Positions 10,446 through 22,799 of a DNA stretch of 64,000 nt are shown here, piece after piece. The notes beneath the pieces were generated by a model. That model made no database searches. It was given only the letters and a program-made list of their open reading frames with translations, and was not told where the DNA came from. Each line of letters opens with the position of its first letter. Positions within the stretch are counted from its first letter, which is position 1. This stretch comes from Achatina immaculata. Taxonomy: Eukaryota; Mollusca; Gastropoda; Stylommatophora; Achatinidae. Location of the stretch: the NCBI GenBank assembly GCA_009760885.1, contig CM019714.1, positions 7,326,812-7,390,811 on the forward strand, given 5' to 3'. Position numbers and translations under genes: made by a program.

Positions 10446-11040
10446 ACAATGATGACACAAGCCGCCTGGCACTTGAGAACCGCTGCATTCAAAATTATGG
10501 GACGCTGGAACCACATGGGTTAAACTCCCTGTTTAGTTACACGTAACATCATCTTCTTCAATCATTATAGTACCTCTCCACTAAATCCACCCCTTCTTAC
10601 TTTTCAAACTTCCTCACAGCATCACTCTGCAACCCCCCTATTTTCTCTGCAACCCCTCTTCCCTAATCATCTGTTTCAATTTCTCCTAGCTAGGTCGGTA
10701 TTGCGTCACTCTCTCTCCCCTCCCCGGTTCCCCATCCACCACCCCCAGTTACAACCCAGTGACCACATGTCACAGGTCTCTATTTAAACAGTCTCCGCGT
10801 CCCATTAGATCCATTCCTGACACACACCGCCGGACAAGCCACACCTTGGAATTTACAGCTAAGTACTCTTAAAAAAAAATTTTTTTTTGTTAGTATTCAT
10901 GTGAATCTATACTTTATCTCCTCTCTCTATTTCCTCGTCCTGTATGTTTTTGTATGATTAAGGCTCACGCCGAAACGTCACAACTTTGTACTCGTTAAGT
11001 AATAAAGCTCAGTAACTGAGTTCTGTTCTAAACGAAACTT
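10446..11040 (+). mobile_element. Penelope-like element, 3' end fragment
   Basis: Begins with the C-terminal coding tail LALENRCIQNYGTLEPHGLN. This matches the end of the GIY-YIG module of the Penelope-like element at 36.8-37.1 kb. The 3' untranslated region includes a CCCC/TCTC-rich stretch and ctcacgccgaaacgtcacaa at about 10962, then aataaa near 10999. It is severely 5'-truncated and has no reverse transcriptase. Confidence 0.72.
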
Positions 11041-11106
11041 GTTAGATCTTGTCAGAAATTATCATAGTAAATGAGCAAGAGCGAAATGTCAGAAGAATTC
11101 ATTAAA

Positions 11107-11255
11107 ATGTATTGTGTGTGTGTGTGTATGTTCATGTGTGCGAGTGCTATCTTGTTAGATTAGTTACCTCTCATGTAGTTCATTATCCTATAGTTATGAA
11201 TGTAATATTGTCATCATATAAATGCATATATATATATATATATATATATACGAGT
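11107..11255. repeat. TG and TA microsatellites
   Basis: (TG)n near 11112-11130 and (TA)n near 11227-11252, separated by AT-rich DNA. Confidence 0.8.
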
Positions 11256-11309
11256 ATATATTCATCTCATGTGTATAATATATTAAATCGAGTGTATGGG
11301 AAGAATGAA

Positions 11310-11385
11310 CGATCTAATGATAAAGGGCAGAATGTAAGACGGGCCTGCAGCCCCAATTATTCACCCGTTTAAAATAAAGATCAAG
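11310..11385 (+). mobile_element. LINE family 3, isolated 3' end
   Basis: gggcagaatgtaagacgggc followed by ctgc-gccc-aatt, the inverse of the 3' block at 6180-6210. Only the last roughly 75 bp of the element are present. Confidence 0.75.
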
Positions 11386-12178
11386 CTTCATCATGAGCCG
11401 CAATGTTTTTCGCAGGATCTTCTTAGAACCTTTTGGACTCCATGCTTCAAAAATGTATCAAAAGTCTGGCAGAAAATGGTGGTTACACTAGTTTTTTGAA
11501 AGATCAAGTGTAAGAATACTTATCTTGTGACTTTTACGATGGTAGGTGAGAGAGTTCTCAGGTTTATATCTTTTGTACGGATTATCACGTTTGCATAAGA
11601 ATTGTACGAATGTGTTGAAATTTTTAATGCAGTTAATTCTTATACGATTTATTTCTGATTTTGGTTGCATACTGATTTTAGCCAAAGGTTTTAACAAGTG
11701 GCCGTTAAATCTCGTGCAGTAGTATATTTGTGAATACACAGTCATACATGTCGATACAATGTTTGTGAAGACAAGGCCACATGTGTCGATACAATTATGT
11801 GAAGATACAGCCACGTGGTTTTCACGTGAGTGCTTTGGTGTATACGTGCCCTAGCATTACTTTTTCCTTCACAATTTGTAGTTTTCACTCAACAAGATGT
11901 AAAATAAGTACATGCGATTTTAACTTTCAGTTCCAATCATGTTTTGTCATTATTTGTAAAAGTGTTCTCAAATATTAAAAATATTTAATTACTTTCAGAA
12001 TGTTGTTTCTTTGTTTGGAAATTATCTTGAAATAACAGGACGTATGTAACAAAATACTATTAAAAAACTATTAAATACTTTAAAGTAAACGTATTTGTAA
12101 ATGCTGAATAAATATGAAACTGGCTTACAGGTAGCACTGGTAACTGGTAAAACATAAAGAGAAATGTCAGTGACATAC
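11386..12178. other. No gene seen; presumed intron or flank of the EGF gene
   Basis: AT-rich. A minus-strand frame of 108 codons (11488-11814) has no recognisable motif and I do not call it a gene. Lies downstream of the last EGF exon in the direction of transcription. Confidence 0.5.
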
Positions 12179-12313
12179 GTGCGTCACATTTGGGTCCAAT
12201 GAACTCATCCACGCACTCTGAGCATAAACCGCTCACTCTGGTACATATTTTGCGTTTACAGTTTGCTGGGCATTTTGAACTGCAAAGCGGTCCAAACTGA
12301 CCTGGAGAGCATT
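12179..12313 (-). CDS. EGF-like exon 5 (most downstream seen), MEGF-like gene
   Basis: Minus-strand exon of 135 nt between an acceptor (ttatttcag) and a donor (gtatgt), phase 1 at both ends. It codes for one cysteine-rich EGF/laminin-like module: CSPGQFGPLC, then SKCPANC, KRKIC, SGLCSEC and IGPKC. Cysteine spacing is that of the tandem modules in MEGF and scavenger-receptor proteins, which are extracellular and mediate adhesion or ligand uptake. It is the most divergent of the five exons and lacks the DNGTC motif. It also lacks the trinucleotide arrays and intron sequence shared by the others. It may be an older neighbour in the same gene; linkage to one transcript is inferred from strand, phase and order. 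Confidence 0.75.
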
Positions 12314-14326
12314 CTGAAATAAAACACAGCAGGCATTAAAATCTTCCACCAAAAGCTCGAGGTTGTATTTAGTATTATATATAGGTATTCTGCTTAGTAG
12401 AAGAGACAACAAATAAGTTCATTATAAATTGGGTGATTTAATAAGTGTGATAGTTGATTATCATTTTTATATTATAACTTCTTCAAATGTTCGACTCTAC
12501 CACAGTGAACATTATTATTTTTTCCAGTTTTGAGATTATTGCAGCACTTGGTAAAACAGAGAAGTCGTTGAGAATGTTAACTTGATCCTTTCTCTCATTA
12601 TCACATCTCCAGTTCATGCAAATAAATTATGTTTAAAATGACATATACTTTTTTATCAACTCCAGATATTCATTAGACCGACTTTACTAACTTTTTTTTT
12701 ATTAACCGTAGATATTGTTTTAGCTACAACTATTTCATAACGCAACAAGTTCAGCGAGGCACTAAACTATCCATGCATTTTATTACAAAGTAAATCGTTG
12801 CCTGTAACTGACTTTAGAAGATATAAGTATCCAATTAAGTTCTATAACTCTTCATCATTTGATATGTTCAAAGAACATTCATCCTCTTTTCCTGAGTATT
12901 TCGATTAGTCTTCATTTTTCTACAAAGTTATTTAAGGACATTTATGTTTCTTTTTTTGTGTTCAAGCTTACATCTTCACTCAAACCAGTAAACCGGTTAT
13001 TTCCATTTTCCCTTTTATATATGACCAGGACGACTATGTATAAAATTGATTTGATGTCAACTAGCATATGTCAGTTGCATATGGATTTCTGTTGGGTATC
13101 AACATAACGACTGGGTATGGTCTGCTATTAGGTATTAACTAGGCGACTATGCGTAATCTTCTTTTAAGTTGTGAAATAACAGCAGTGTATAGTCATCATA
13201 TTTATGAAGTCATGTTTATCATGTATCATACAAAGAAGCTGAAATGGTATAAACATATACACAAAATGTTTTAGAATTGCTTATATTTTTATATTTAGTT
13301 GAATATATAATTATAATCCATAACTCTTTGTATGTTTCAAAATATCAGCAGTTTTTACCCGAACTGGCGATGATACAAGTGGATTAATTCTCAGTCTTAA
13401 GAACAGTCGAGAATAGCCAGGCAACGGATAGAAGTTTCCTATAATAAGTATGTTTTCATAACCGTATGAGATTTCTTTACACTCCTAAAACAGGTTATTG
13501 AATCTGAGACAGAAAACAGGAACTGACCAAAAGAAAAAAAAAATTATTACTTGTCCTGACACACGAGAAATTGAGAACTGATTTTGGAAATGTTCAGTTT
13601 GACATGAGATGGTTGTCCAAATGAAAAAAAAGATCTCTCAACATTCTTCAGCAGTTTGTGCATAGATGAGGCAGCTAAACACTGAATATCAATGATTCTC
13701 TGTTTACGTGCAATAAAACAGTATATTACTACTGATAATATGTTCAACTTTCATAATCTGCAACAAATCCACATTTCTGAAATGATCTCAATGCTTGACA
13801 GCGTTGTATAAGATTATTAATGTAGAATTGTGAGCAGTCAACAATGGCTTCACCATCTTAGATCTTGATTACCGATTGAGCTCATTCTGCTGATTTAAAG
13901 GAAATTTACAACAGAAAATACTAACATGCTGCGAAAGGCAAATTACTATTCCGTTATTATGAGATGTACTGATCAGAGCCATAAAGAGAAAATGTTCATC
14001 ATATGTGTCTGTGAAAGCAATGGAACAATATACAGTAATATTCTTGTCTTCATCGAGATTGATAACAGAACTGGTGCGTGCTTGAGCATCCAAGTGTACA
14101 GCAGCGTATAAATCTCAACATTAAGATGGATGATATGGTTGTACAAGTGTAACTGATAATTCAGCAAGTAAAAACGATTCTCCTCTTAGCAATCCTTCAA
14201 AGACATTTGAACGTGAATATATTTTTAAGTAACACCTGACATATATTTTGATTCAGTAGATGAAAGATTTGAACATGATTTTACAGAGTTACAGCTCACA
14301 TTTTACATTCGTGTATGACATCAATG
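12314..14326. other. No gene seen; AT-rich intronic DNA
   Basis: Short ORFs only, no transposon motifs that I can recognise. Confidence 0.5.
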
Positions 14327-14702
14327 ATTTAATTATTTTAACGGCCGAGTTGATGTTGCAGCATCGCGAGATTTAGAAATTGCTTTGATATTCAACAATT
14401 TATCTGACATGAACAAACTCGGGCTTTTCGAGGATTTGAAGTTAATCAGCGGAGATGTTGAACCGGGAACTGGACTGCAAGATGTGCTGGAGAGATCATT
14501 TATGGGCGCTGTGGTCAAGAAATCTATCTCGATACATTCACTTTGCATAAACATTTCAGACGACGATACTGGTAATAGCAGCGCCGAGACGGGCTTCTCT
14601 GAAGATTATAAAATTCGCCTGAGATTAACATTGACTGAGGGAATGCTAACAGGAGTGTCAACTCTATCCATTAAACAAAAGTCGGCGCTCAGCCTGAATT
14701 AG
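14327..14702 (+). other. Unidentified open reading frame
   Basis: Open from about 14327 to the stop at 14700-14702. It has no upstream ATG in the open part; the first internal ATG is at 14409. The product would contain DMNKLGLFEDLKLISGD and end in SIKQKSALSLN. It is less AT-biased than its flanks and looks unlike the LINE and LTR proteins in this window. It could be a terminal exon of an unknown gene, a transposon-derived fragment, or a chance frame. No splice acceptor stands out. I do not recognise the protein. Confidence 0.3.
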
Positions 14703-15385
14703 AATAAAATACTGAAGACTTCCAAACCAAAAGAAGAAAAAAAAAAGGTAGAACTGTTAACTTATAAACTGCAGTTTAGTTGCATATATTTATGCGCACA
14801 TTTTTCCCTGAAATGAAGTTCCACTGTGATTGTTAAGTTTGTTAAGATCATTGCCTGGTGTTAAAAATTCGTTACAAAATGACTTATTAGCAGCATCGAT
14901 CATTTAAAATTAAATATGTGATTTCCCTTTTATGTTTACCTGCTGTTTATATTTTCCCCAATATGTGCGGCTTCCTCTAGTTTTACAAACATAAAAGGCA
15001 TGTGTGCTTGTGTAAGGAGGGGGAGGCTGCGACGATACCCATCTTCTCTATAGGAAACATAAACTTTAGTTACAAGCCTGCATATATGATACTAGTATCC
15101 TTTTTTTGGTGTCGCTTATTTATCTCTCGTCCTCTTTCGTTGCTGTCCTAGATACCTTCGGTGCCTCAAGTTTTTCGATACGTCCTTTTGTGGTACCAGG
15201 CACTGTCGTCGGCACAGATGTAACACCTGCTCTTTCTGTTGAATCTACCCAGACTGTCCAAAATCAGTGTTATCTGTTCACGATTGCCTTACTTGCATAT
15301 CCTGCAATATTATTTAAACAACACAGAAAACCACCTGTTGTCTGCTCTTTCGCCATTAGATGGGGTTAGCCGTATAGTTCGTGAA

Positions 15386-15600
15386 TCATTGTGGCAATGC
15401 CCTGTTGGAAATATCGTTTAGATGTTGACGAAAACGCTCTCCTAATCGTAAACCGGTCTCCCCTATATACTTCATATCGCAGTTTGCACATAATGGCATA
15501 AATGGCACTGCGTGAAGTGCAGGTAAAGCAGTATTGAACAGATAACGTGGACATAGGGAAGGAGATCTCGCTAGCCTCAATAACAAATAGACGTCATAGA
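15386..15600 (-). pseudogene. Penelope-like GIY-YIG endonuclease fragment
   Basis: On the minus strand, two overlapping frames together give the hallmarks of a GIY-YIG nuclease. SAIYAIMC is in one frame and MKYIGETGLRLGERFRQHL in the next, with a frame change between them near 15490. The YIGETG core followed by an R and H-containing helix is the pattern seen at the C-terminus of Penelope-like reverse transcriptases. No reverse transcriptase is recognisable next to it, so this is a remnant. The sequence on the far side (15.1-15.38 kb) was not assigned. Confidence 0.75.
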
Positions 15601-16652
15601 TACATCACGTGACCGTTTGTTATCTTAACAATATTTTCAAGAAGGCATGTGCCACTGTGGCAGAACACTTTTGCCACAGAAACCATAAGGGAAAACGTGA
15701 CATCTCTGTTAGTACATTCCGCTCCTGTTTTCTGATGTATAATCTGGGAAGGCTCTAGAAGAACGCCTTATTTTCTAGGCCGGCTGTCTCCACCCAGCTG
15801 GAGTTAACAATATATTTAGTTACATTTAAACTTCTTTAGATTTCCAACTATTTTCTGCTATTTATACTCAACTTTCTTGCCTTGTCCCCACACAGTTCGC
15901 TACAGTTCCTCATTCATCAGTTTCTCGTTATCTCCGGGGTTCCTTTCTCCCCCCACCCCATCACCACCACCATCACCTTCTTCTCTAGCGGCCTAAAAGT
16001 ATTTATTGCTTTCCAATCCCTTTTTCGAGCGCCGCTCTCCCTATCCCCACACCCGCATCGTTTTCTCCCTTTCACCACCTCTGACATCCGACTTGTTCAA
16101 TTTGTTTTCCTTTGTGGTCTCCCGGCCTTTTCCTTAGGGTGCATTCAGTTGTATTGTGTACAAAAGGGGATGCCACAAATCCAAGTTCTTCGTTTTCATT
16201 GTTCTTCTTTTATTATATTGTGTGTTTGTTTTTGTATGTAATCCTTTTAAAAAGGATATTGGATTGTGTATATTTTTCATTACGTGTGTTTTTCTCGCTT
16301 TTCTCACTCCCTCTATCGCTTTGTAATACTGTACCATACACCTCCATCTACCTTGTAATGCTGGAACCAGGTTTACTGCATTCGTTATCTATTTTATCTA
16401 TCCAGACATAATATAGTTTAATTACCTGTCTAGGAACATTTAAACACATCTCTGCTGTACCTTAAAATATAAACAATATAAGTAAAATACCAAAACATTA
16501 TATCTTATTAATTACTACAGATGGAGGGGATTTGGAGCAAACGCCCGTGAAAGTGGAAGAAAAACAATTGGTTTCTCCACCATGAATAGGCGCTCAATCA
16601 GACATTACGCCTTGTTCGACAATACCTGACTTCCTAAACCATTACAGCGTTT
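15601..16652. other. Pyrimidine-rich DNA, no gene seen
   Basis: C/T-rich on the + strand around 15.87-16.35 kb. A short stretch at 15781-15810 (ggctgtctccacccagctgg) recurs at about 37339, next to the Penelope element there. Confidence 0.5.
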
Positions 16653-16902
16653 TTCCTCCCAAATTATTCGCCTGACTTCGCCACTAGCGCCTTTGTTTTA
16701 TTCCCAAACGTGAAACTACGGCTGAAAGGAAGTCGATTTAACAACACGCCAGAGGAGATCCACTTAGAATGGCACAATGTTGTGGACACATACAACTTCC
16801 AAGGGGGCATGGAATCCAGGGAAACACTTTAAAATCGCTGCATAAAAGTCCAAGAGCACGATCACTTCGAAGGAGTCGGCGGAAAAAAAGTGTTTCGGTA
16901 AC
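16653..16902 (+). pseudogene. Second mariner/Tc1-type transposase remnant, C-terminal part
   Basis: In frame from about 16662 to a stop at 16832: NYSPDFATSAFVLFPNVK, LRLKGSRFNNTPEEI, then VVDTYNF. After a frame change, RCIKVQ with HFEGVGGKK follows to about 16902. YSPD-x-A with a downstream LFP-K and a C-terminal RCI-x-Q-x-DYFEG-like block is characteristic of IS630/Tc1/mariner transposases. In the motif that should supply the last catalytic acidic residue, serine and alanine replace the expected C/S-D. This is a different lineage from the element at the start of the window. No terminal repeats were identified. Confidence 0.75.
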
Positions 16903-17925
16903 TATTTTTTAATGGTAATTTCCCCCTAACTTTTGGGCTGCACCTGGCATATGTGATAATATGCAAGTATGCACAAATCAGTGTACGTTTAAGAGATCGA
17001 TTCTGCCATTTTCTTACTGACATCTGTAATTAAGATACGAAGCATGATTATCAGTATTACAATCAAAGGGACAACAGGAGTAACAGGACATTTCAATCAC
17101 TGATATCAGCTCTTGTTCTTCCGACGGACGTTTTCGTAAATCTTGGAAACAGCAGCTTACCTGCACACACAGCCAGCCTGTCTGAAGATTGCTCTGTGAA
17201 ACCTTTTTTTTCTTTTTTATCGGCAGTAATTGCTTACATCTTATTGTTCCTGTTCATTTCCCAGGCTCTTTTCCACGTTCTATGCTGCACTTTCTTTGTA
17301 CCATCGTTCTTAGGGATAGCAAATATTACCATTCCCCTACTCTCCTGGCTAGTTATCTGATCCATCTGATTGGTTCTCACATGTCGTGTTCCTGTATAAT
17401 CCGTTGTATCTGTTACGCTTTGCTGCATATTCTTTTTGCTGTATCTTTTTCCGTTGCTCTAGTCTCACCTTGGCGATAATCCACGCTTGGCTGCTGCTCT
17501 CGTGTCTTAGTATTTCCTCTTCCACCTGAGGCCACTGTCTGTGTCCAGTTCCCTCAAGCGGATCGCACATACATTTCTTCGTGTGTATTCATCTATTTAG
17601 TACGGTCTTTGCCTGTTTTGTTTGTTTGTTTGTTTGTTCCTTACTCTGTTGTAGTTTCTCATTGATCTTCCTTATTTGTGTTAACGTTTCTTTCTCTTTC
17701 TACTTTTCCCCTTTAAAATTGTGCCTTACACCACTGCTTACCTCTACTCCACTAGACTTGATGTGTTGTTATAAAAATGATTTTATGTCATTTTATAATG
17801 ATCAGTTCATATTATTGTTTAAATGGTGATCAGATATCCCTGTTATAATGAATATTTCGTGTCACTGTTAGAATGATTATTTCATTTTTTGAAATATCGC
17901 CGTTAAGACAACTACTACTACCGCT
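16903..17925. other. No gene seen; T-rich DNA with TTTG repeats
   Basis: Contains (TTTG)n at about 17618-17640. The short ORFs here are not supported by motifs. Confidence 0.5.
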
Positions 17926-17976
17926 ACTCTTGTAAATAGAATCAGTACCATTTACTACTATTACTACTACTACTCT

Positions 17977-18008
<32 letters not shown>

Positions 18009-18490
18009 TTACTACTACTCCTACTAACGCTACTACTTCTGCTCTTATTACTACTGCAGCTACATTTACTACTCCTACTACTACCACTACTCTTACTATT
18101 ACTACTACTACTACTAAAACTACTACTACAACTACTCTTACAACTACAATTAGTACTCTTACTACTGCTACTGCATTTACTACAACTACTATTCTTACTA
18201 GTATTAATACTATTCTTATAACTACTGTTAGTACTATTACCATACTATTGCTATTACATTTACTACTACTACTTTTCTTACTACTACTGCTACTTTTAAA
18301 ATTACTATCAGTACTATTAGTACTACTACTGCTATTACATTTACTACTACTACTACTCTTACAACAACTACTACTACTCTTAAAACTGTTATTTTTACTA
18401 TTAGGACTACTATTATTCTTACTACTACTACTACTACTACTACTACTACGACTACTACTAACACTTCTATTCTTACTACTGCTGCTGCTG
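17926..18490. repeat. CTA/CTT trinucleotide array
   Basis: About 560 bp built from cta, ctt, tta and cta-variant triplets, almost free of G on the + strand. Long apparent ORFs rich in Val or Leu are products of this composition. Its strand polarity is opposite to the TAG/GGT arrays near the EGF exons. Confidence 0.92.
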
Positions 18491-18909
18491 CTGTCGTTTC
18501 TGACCGAAATATGTAAGTTCTAACTTATTGTACTATTAGGCGATGTAGATAAGTTGATGCTTTGACTAAATTTATGAAAGTTTTTTTTTTAATTAAGGAA
18601 GGGAAAAATGACCTTCACATTTGGGTAATGCGTGATTGTTGATGCATCCAGTGCAAGAACCATTGACTGGATCACATCGATGCATTATGTAGGGCAAATC
18701 TTTAAGCATTCTGGCCCAAAAAAGCCTGCACGAAATTCTGTATATGTATATATTGGTACTTATATTATAATATTCCGAAGCAGCAATGTGAAATCAGTAT
18801 AATTTGCTGAAGTGTAAATGTTCACAGATGCAAAAACAGTAGTAGTAGAAAAAGTAATGACGGTTGTAGTACCAGAATTATATGGACGACACAAACGTGC
18901 GTCATTAGA
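18491..18909. other. No gene seen; left flank of the Gypsy element
   Basis: AT-rich DNA with a short TAG run at about 18840. Confidence 0.5.
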
Positions 18910-20103
18910 TGTACAACCTTGACGGAGGTGTACTCGCCCAAAAGATGAAGAGGCAGTGGCAGGTCCTAGAAAGATCTATACATGGTACGGCTTATGAGCG
19001 GAGTGTCCTTGCCCATGTGAGTCAAATGTATGATGACTTATATATAGTCAAGGAAAGAGTGGCGAAAGAGAGTGAAAGCTGAGACATGGCGGGCTTAGTT
19101 TCGTTTCGTCTGTGCTTATACTTAGGCCCAGCCGACCTCCACTGTTTGATAAATGTATGGTGAAATCATAACGTGCTGTGGTTTATATCATTCTCGTCTT
19201 ATGTGGAGATTCTCGGATTCCTGAAGCTATTCGTTATGTATTGGATTGCCACACATCAAGAACTATCATGTTTGATTTGCTTGAATAATATTATGTCACT
19301 GATATCAGGAGATACCTAACCCGGCAGCAGGTTGCTACACAATCAATGATATGCATAAAATATGGTAATTCATGGAGATGGGAGGAGGCATCATAGCGGC
19401 AGATAGGTGTAATAATTCAGTGCGTTAGCACAAGGGGGATATATTTGTGATAATCTGTGTGTTAACACATTGGGGAGATATATGTGATATCAGTGCATTA
19501 GCACAATGGAGATTATGTGTAGTATGAGGAGGTGGATCATGGCAGCAGTTTTGCAAGTGCAGAAGTGCAAAGGTACTTGGGAGATGAGAGTTTCATAAGA
19601 GCAGCAGTAGCTGCAATGTAGCTGCAATGTTAATAAGTGCGATGCTACCATTTATATGTATATGCTTATGAGGGCCAGGAGATCTCAGGTCAACTTGGTC
19701 CACATGGTGCCGGTTGATACTAAGAGGTTATACATTATGTTGATGTCATGCCTATTACACTCATGATGGTACATGTTTATGTTAAGTATATGCAATGTCT
19801 GTTGTGACGTTAATTATATGTATGTAGTGCGGACAAATAAATTTTGATTGATTTGAATTGCTTGACTTGGTTATGTGTATTGCATATCATATAATTTTGT
19901 ATGATATATGTAATATGCAGCATAACTGGCATACAGTATCCTTGGAGTGGAAATCCTGGGTTGCCGGTTAGAGATGGGTTGAGCTTGGCCACCAAGTACG
20001 GTAGTACATTAGGCCATGGATTTGTGGATTGCAGCAGGGTTTTTGGTCCTGTCCCTTCCATAAATTGCCATCAATTGTAGATCTAGCACCCACTAAGTCT
20101 ACA
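18910..20103 (+). repeat. 5' LTR of the Gypsy element
   Basis: Begins tgtacaaccttgacgg and ends agtctaca (TG...CA). Blocks shared with the 3' LTR include gggcttagtttcgtttcgtc and cccagccgacctccactg. A polyadenylation signal aataaa lies at 19836-19841, matched in the 3' LTR. Confidence 0.9.
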
Positions 20104-20125
20104 ATATGGCGCCGTGTAATTAAAT
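20104..20125 (+). promoter_or_regulatory. Possible primer binding site
   Basis: tggcgccgtgtaat starts two to three bases after the LTR, where a tRNA primer site is expected and where such sites usually start with TGG. The matching tRNA was not determined. Confidence 0.4.
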
Positions 20126-21700
20126 GTTAAATCTCCACAGAGCATATACTGTATGCCAGAATATTTTTAGATATATATCATGTATATTTTTTCCAAGATG
20201 ACATTATTGTTAAAAGTTACATTACGATCAAAGTCAAATCAGGGACACAGGTGGCCGAAAACTGCTGGAAAACCCAGAATCGCGACACGTCGACATTGAC
20301 ACTTGGCTCTGTGTGGGTGGTGTAATCCAAAATAAGTGGTCGAGATTTTGTAAACTAAGACGTGGCATCAACGAGGCAAAATCTTCGTGGGGGGGGGGGG
20401 GATGGAATTACGGGAGAGGGAGCGAAAGTTGAAGAAATATAAACAGTGTGTGTCAGCGAAAAGCGTGGCCGAACGTAGGAAGCAACAAAACAGCGTGTGT
20501 GATCAGAAGTCGTTGGAGGAGAGAAAGGAAATAAACACAGTGCCCAATGCTCAGGAAAAAGTTGTGTGTAAAGCAAGGAACGTTTCAGATTATCAACTTT
20601 AAAGTGCACTTTTCAGCTAGGCATAGACAATGCTTTGCACAGCGTTGTACCACTGACCATAGAAATGTCAACGTATAACATCACGACGCTGGCCAGCCAT
20701 TCAAGGAGAATATTCAGTGAATAAAACCCCACTGGTCCTCTCAGAAATGAACATTTTGAATTTACGTTATGAACATTGTGTCTATCATGAAAATTCACAT
20801 GTGGCTGGGAAAATCCAATTAGAATGTATAACTTTGTTGTGTTTTAGGTTATGTGTCTTATGAAAGAATATAGTACTGCTTATCCTACTGAACAGACAGT
20901 GTTGGGCAGATCGTTTTATAGGAAGGTCTTCACCAAATAGTAGTCAAGATTTCTGAAAGTCATAATGGAAGCTAAATAGCTGAAGCTAGAAGAAAAACAT
21001 GTGGCTAAGTCAGAGACAAATTCAAGTAGATTAACAATGAAAATTCACAAGCAAAGTCAAACTCAGTGGTCCGTTATGGAGACATTAGCAGAAACATTCC
21101 AGACTATGAACATTTCAATGTTCATTCAGGAAGCAACGATACACATTGTTCCATGTCATGTAGAGGTAGATAAAATATAGCCCTAGTTGGAACAAATCGG
21201 CAGATATGGCATCACACATCACAACTCAGCGAGGACATCATAAAACGTATTTTATTTATATAAGACGCAGACACTCAAATTATTGACTGTAATTGTTTAT
21301 CGATGGTATACGCGAAAGGTCTGTGCAACTTAAACTATTGAGAAAGGGTTTCCAAGACTTCTATGCAGTATGTGAATGCGCTCTAGAAGAAGAAAATCTT
21401 CAAAAGAGACTAGTAGAGACAAGCCCAGGTAGAAACTAAGCGGATGACAGAGTACACAAATAGATAGAGAGACCACACAGTTCAGCAGACGTCCGCACGC
21501 CGCCTCACACTCAGCTGTTCTAGGAGGAGTAGTCAGGTCGGCCCTCCACAATGTTTTCTCTACGGCAAAACGGGCCATATGGTTCGGGACTGATGGCAAA
21601 CACCCACGTACGGTCAGCAAAGACATAATGGACTTGAAATGACACAACAGCAAAGAAATGTCCAGCGACTGAAACAGACCGACCTTCACGTCAAACAGTA
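20126..21700 (+). pseudogene. Gypsy leader and gag remnant
   Basis: Frames are heavily broken. The clearest landmark is near 21545-21600: CFLYGKTGHMVRD followed by a TGA. It fits a CX2CX4HX4C nucleocapsid zinc knuckle in which the second cysteine has become tyrosine and the last one a stop codon. Short basic frames around 20.39-20.6 kb (ERERKLKKYKQC) are of uncertain origin. A run of 12 G residues lies near 20390. No capsid domain is recognisable. Confidence 0.6.
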
Positions 21701-21779
21701 GTCAAAGTCCAGAAAAATTCAAGGGAGGTCTACTGTCCGGCCCAAAATCCCTCTCAGGTCAAGGTCAAGGACAACGCAA

Positions 21780-22110
21780 GGGGCGGCAAGCGTGAACACA
21801 GTAGGTATATCATGTACTGTGCCCATTGTCCTGGAAGGCAGAGTAGTACATGTTCTTATAGACATTGCAAGTGAGGTGAGTATGATAAAGGAGAGTTTGT
21901 GGTTTCCTATTAGGAGGAATTTTCCCTTACAACGGCCATCTAAATCATTAACTACAGTCAGCAATGCCATATACAGTCTGGGAGAGACCATGTTAAGTTT
22001 TGAACTGGCAGGACAGAAGTGTTCGCAAAGGTTTATGTGCCACCAACCATGAATAGACCGTTCATTATTGGTAGAAATGTTCTAGGTTCATGCAAGGCAA
22101 CAACAGATTT
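21780..22110 (+). pseudogene. Gypsy aspartic protease remnant
   Basis: Two frames. The first has VLIDIASEVSMI, where the active-site D-T/S-G has become D-I-A, so catalysis is lost. The second has MNRPFIIGRNVLGSC, the conserved ILG-type flap/end segment of retroviral-like proteases. This sits upstream of reverse transcriptase, as expected for Gypsy pol. Confidence 0.82.
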
Positions 22111-22189
22111 TGAGTCAAAGAGGTTGACGGAGAACGGAGTTCCTGTGCAAGTGAGAGACGAACAGGAGATAAACAGTACAATACGGTCC

Positions 22190-22737
22190 ATGAGGGAGAC
22201 AGTAATAAGACCTCATACCATGAACAGGATTCCAGAGATAGTAATAAGACCTCATACCATGAACAGGATTCCAGAGATAGTAATAATACCTCATACCATG
22301 AACATGATTCCAGAGATAGTAATAAGACTTCATACCATGAACATGATTCCAGAGTTAGTAATAAGACCTCATACCATGAACATTATTCCAGAGAAAGTAA
22401 TAAGACCTCATACAATGAACATTATTCCAGAGAAAGTAATAAGACCTCATACCATGAACAGGATTCCAGAGATAGTAATAAGACCTCATACCATGAACAT
22501 TATTCCAACTGAATTCATACCATGAACATTATTCCAGATATAGTAATAAGACGTCATACCATGAACATTATTCCAGATATAGTAATAAGACCTCATACCA
22601 TGAACAGTATTCCAGAGCTAGTAATAAGACATCATACTATGAACTTTAGTACAGAGATAATAATAAGACCTCATACCATGAACATTCTTCCAGACATAAT
22701 AATAAGACTTCATACCATGAACATTCTTCCAGCTTAA
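22190..22737 (+). repeat. 39-bp minisatellite inside Gypsy pol
   Basis: About 14 copies of a 39-bp unit (cataccatgaacatgattcc plus agagatagtaataagacct variants). Each encodes 13 residues of the form VIRPHTMN-IPE. The period is a multiple of three, so it stays open apart from a shortened copy near 22500-22530 that breaks the frame. It lies exactly between the protease and the pre-RT region. Confidence 0.93.
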
Positions 22738-22799
22738 GCACAACGTAGACTAGAGGGGGTAGGTGATAAGGGCGTGGTGATCTCGAAATTTCAGAGTCC

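Noticed and set aside
11488..11814. Minus-strand ORF of 108 codons downstream of EGF exon 5
   Set aside because: AT-rich frame without motif or splice context; could be chance.
17830..18523. Long Val- and Leu-rich ORFs on both strands
   Set aside because: They are read from the CTA/CTT trinucleotide array and have no start context, domain or flanking coding signal.
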